DNA from: Lingula anatina
Taxonomy: Eukaryota > Brachiopoda > Lingulata > Lingulida > Lingulidae
Length of the DNA: 58,182 nucleotides
Reading direction: 5' to 3'
NCBI RefSeq assembly: GCF_001039355.2
Contig: NW_019775696.1
Coordinates: forward strand, 1 to 58,182
In this document: one piece after another, positions 56,495-58,182 of the stretch
Layout of the letters: the number at the start of each line of letters is the position of its first letter
How positions within the stretch are numbered: position 1 is the stretch's first letter
Program-made: the position numbers and the translations under genes
Notes under the pieces: model-generated
Told to the model about the DNA's origin: nothing
The model's input: the letters and a program-made list of their open reading frames with translations, nothing else
The model's database searches: none

Positions 56495-58182
56495 ATGGAG
56501 AAAGAGCACAAGGAGCGACTTAAAGTGAACAGAGTGGCCCTTATAGATGACTTGATGGTGAACGAGGTGTTGCTCAGTGAGCTCATGGCCTGTAACCTCA
56601 TCACAGACTATGACATGGAGAAAATACAGGTATGACCATTAGTGTGTTCATGTAGTTTTGATAGTCTGATGATTAGGATTAGCTTTGGATGATGAACTAT
56701 TAATGAAATGGATATATTTTGCTCTTGTTGCAAGAGCATCATTATGCTAAATACCCATAGGTTGTTGGGTGTTGGTATAGTGTTTGGCAAAGTGACATGG
56801 TTAAAATTAGGATGCAACTGGTATTCTTGATCCCTTGTCATAGTTTGTAGGGATTTTCGATGGGCGTGTATTACTTCCTTGAATTTTCTCCTGGGTCATT
56901 AATGTTCTTTGGATAGAATATTTTTCATATGCTCATGTAACTCATGAGTTATGCTCATGAGTTAAATGATTAATAATTAACATAAATGTCATTAAAATGC
57001 GATCATTTTCAGACCTTACTCCCATATTGTCATCTCTTTGTTTTCCTTGTTTTTAATTTATGTTTATGACATTTGACCCTATCAAACCTAATTATATCCT
57101 TCTAAATTTATCACTTCTGTTAAAGTGTTAGTATATACGCAAGCTTTGCTGTCTAGTTTTCATTTCCAGTTTTTCTTTCCAGTCTATTCCCACAAGATAT
57201 GACAAAGCAGGGCACATCTTGGACGTGGTAAAAACCAGGGGTCCAGAGGCATTTGAAAAGTTCCAGGAAGTTCTGAGGAATACAGAGCAGGGGCACCTGG
57301 CTGACCTGCTGGACACACCCTCTGGGAAGGTGTTCTATACCTGTAGGTACCTGGTTTAACAGAGAAACATGTCATGGTTATTTTTTTCTTTTTAAAATTT
57401 TCAAAAAGGCATCAGTGAATATGAGGTAGGAGAGTGTTATATTCACAATATTTTGTTAAAATAACTAAGGAAAAACAGAAATGTATGCACCTTAAACTTT
57501 TTGCCCACTGGTTTCTTGAGCTGGTGAACTTCAGAAAATTTCTGGTTTTAGTGCCCATCAAAAGTAGCAATTCCAAAGCTGAAATCAAGAGATAGTGAAA
57601 AAGTAGTCTTCAATACCCCTGAAATTTCTACCTGTCTTGTATGTCTGGTCAGATTAAAAATTGAATTTTTACTACATGTACTAGTCTGATACCAAAGCCA
57701 TTTTAGTTGCTTTTGTCAAACACCGCAGGCTGTAAAACTAGGAAAATCTCTTCCAGTTCCTTACCGAGTTAATAGACCTCCAGTGGCACCCCAACAAGGG
57801 TACCACCCACCCACAGAACAGCTATATGCAAGGACTCCCACTCAGCAACAACAGGTGCCGATTGGTAATACATATAGTAGGTACCATGAACGAGGCATGT
57901 TCTCCCCTCAAGGCCAGCAAACAGGACAGGAATATGGAGCATTCTCACAGGGAGCCAGACAGCAGGTTCCTTCTGCCCAACAGGTGGCAGCACCTGGGTA
58001 TCCAACAACTTCTCCCCAGGTGGCAGCACAGGGTTATCCAACAGGAACTCATCAGTTTCTGCCATCAGGTTACCAACCACCAAACCAACAGACAACAGCA
58101 CAATATACACCAGGATATTTGCCACCAAACCAACAGAGGGCAGCACAATATACACCAGGATATACGCCACCAAACCAACAGA
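56495..58182 (+). CDS. CARD protein with Q/P/G/Y-rich repeat region, partial at window end
   Basis: Three exons, 56495-56629, 57183-57329 and 57729-58182 (open at the edge), join in phase 0. Residues 1-94 form a full CARD: MEKEHKERLKVNRVALIDDL, then LITDYDMEKIQ, GHILDVVKTRGPEAF and TEQGHLADLL. The style is that of caspase-2, caspase-9 and RAIDD, so a homotypic death-fold adaptor or initiator role in the cytosol is likely. Exon 3 changes to low complexity rich in Q, P, G, Y, A and T, with GYPT, PSGYQPPNQQ and QYTPGY motifs. It ends in 15-residue repeats of the form QYTPGYxPPNQQxxA (45-bp DNA period). The donor at 57330 and acceptor at 57728 are inferred because other phase choices hit stops. 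What follows, a protease domain or only more repeats, lies outside the window. The first exon is duplicated at 46922. Confidence 0.78.
58056..58182 (+). repeat. 45-bp coding tandem repeat (QYTPGY.PPNQQ..A)
   Basis: CAATATACACCAGGATAT starts at 58101 and again at 58146, exactly 45 bp apart. A degenerate earlier unit (GYQPPNQQTTA) precedes them. The array runs off the window end. Confidence 0.85.

Larger units (their letters stand above)
47332..56902. repeat. Second copy of the 39806-47330 block (alternate haplotype)
   Basis: Homology runs without break through exons, introns, MITE insertions and the PEPD/CARD intergenic region. It shows scattered substitutions, microsatellite length changes and one ~1.8 kb insertion (about 52298-54078). 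Both ends of the overlap coincide with contig ends. This fits uncollapsed allelic sequence better than tandem duplication. Confidence 0.85.

Overview
This window reads as animal nuclear DNA, most probably a lancelet (Branchiostoma-like cephalochordate). I infer this from the gene content, not from a search. The genes are intron-rich with GT-AG splice sites. The secreted proteins are built from shuffled, mostly phase-1 exon modules (EGF, SRCR, NIDO, VWFC, ShKT, FN2). Between them lie many small inverted-repeat DNA transposons, Tc1-like elements and microsatellites. One ~7.5 kb block is present twice with high but imperfect identity through introns, as expected when two divergent haplotypes of an outbred marine animal are kept side by side. 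Single N bases at 9821, 47331 and 53571 mark contig joins.

Layout. 1-3.2 kb: repeat-rich flank with a 30-bp palindromic array and foldback MITEs. 3.2-7.7 kb (+): secreted EGF-SRCR-EGF protein whose 3' end is lost near the 9821 gap. 7.9-10.2 kb: decayed Tc1-like element and the tail of a second copy. 10.7-12.4 kb (-): secreted NIDO-domain protein, also lacking its 3' end near the same gap. 13.4-18.9 kb (+): apparently complete 10-exon gene for a secreted VWFC-VWFC-ShKT-FN2-ShKT protein of about 355 residues. 19-30 kb: no host gene seen; nested MITEs, a TTAA-flanked foldback element, diverged duplicated blocks, tRNA-like remnants and a Tc1-like element with a broken transposase. 30.6-32.0 kb (+): class A GPCR in one long exon. 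32-38 kb: intergenic. 38.3-46.2 kb (-): complete 16-exon prolidase gene (PEPD; 496 residues, all five metal ligands present). 46.9 kb (+): first exon of a CARD protein, head to head with PEPD. 47.3-56.9 kb: second version of the PEPD/CARD block, lacking PEPD exons 14-16 but carrying a ~1.8 kb repeat insertion. The CARD gene continues there to 58182, with a second CARD exon and a Q/P/G/Y-rich exon ending in 45-bp repeats.

The three secreted genes form a small cluster of extracellular cysteine-rich or adhesion-type proteins, which suggests matrix or innate-recognition roles (inference). PEPD (collagen dipeptide recycling) and the CARD protein (death-fold signalling) share a ~760 bp bidirectional intergenic promoter. 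No operon-like logic links the genes, and I found no coherent multi-gene system. The best novelty candidates are the CARD plus PGY/Q-repeat protein and the VWFC-ShKT-FN2-ShKT architecture.
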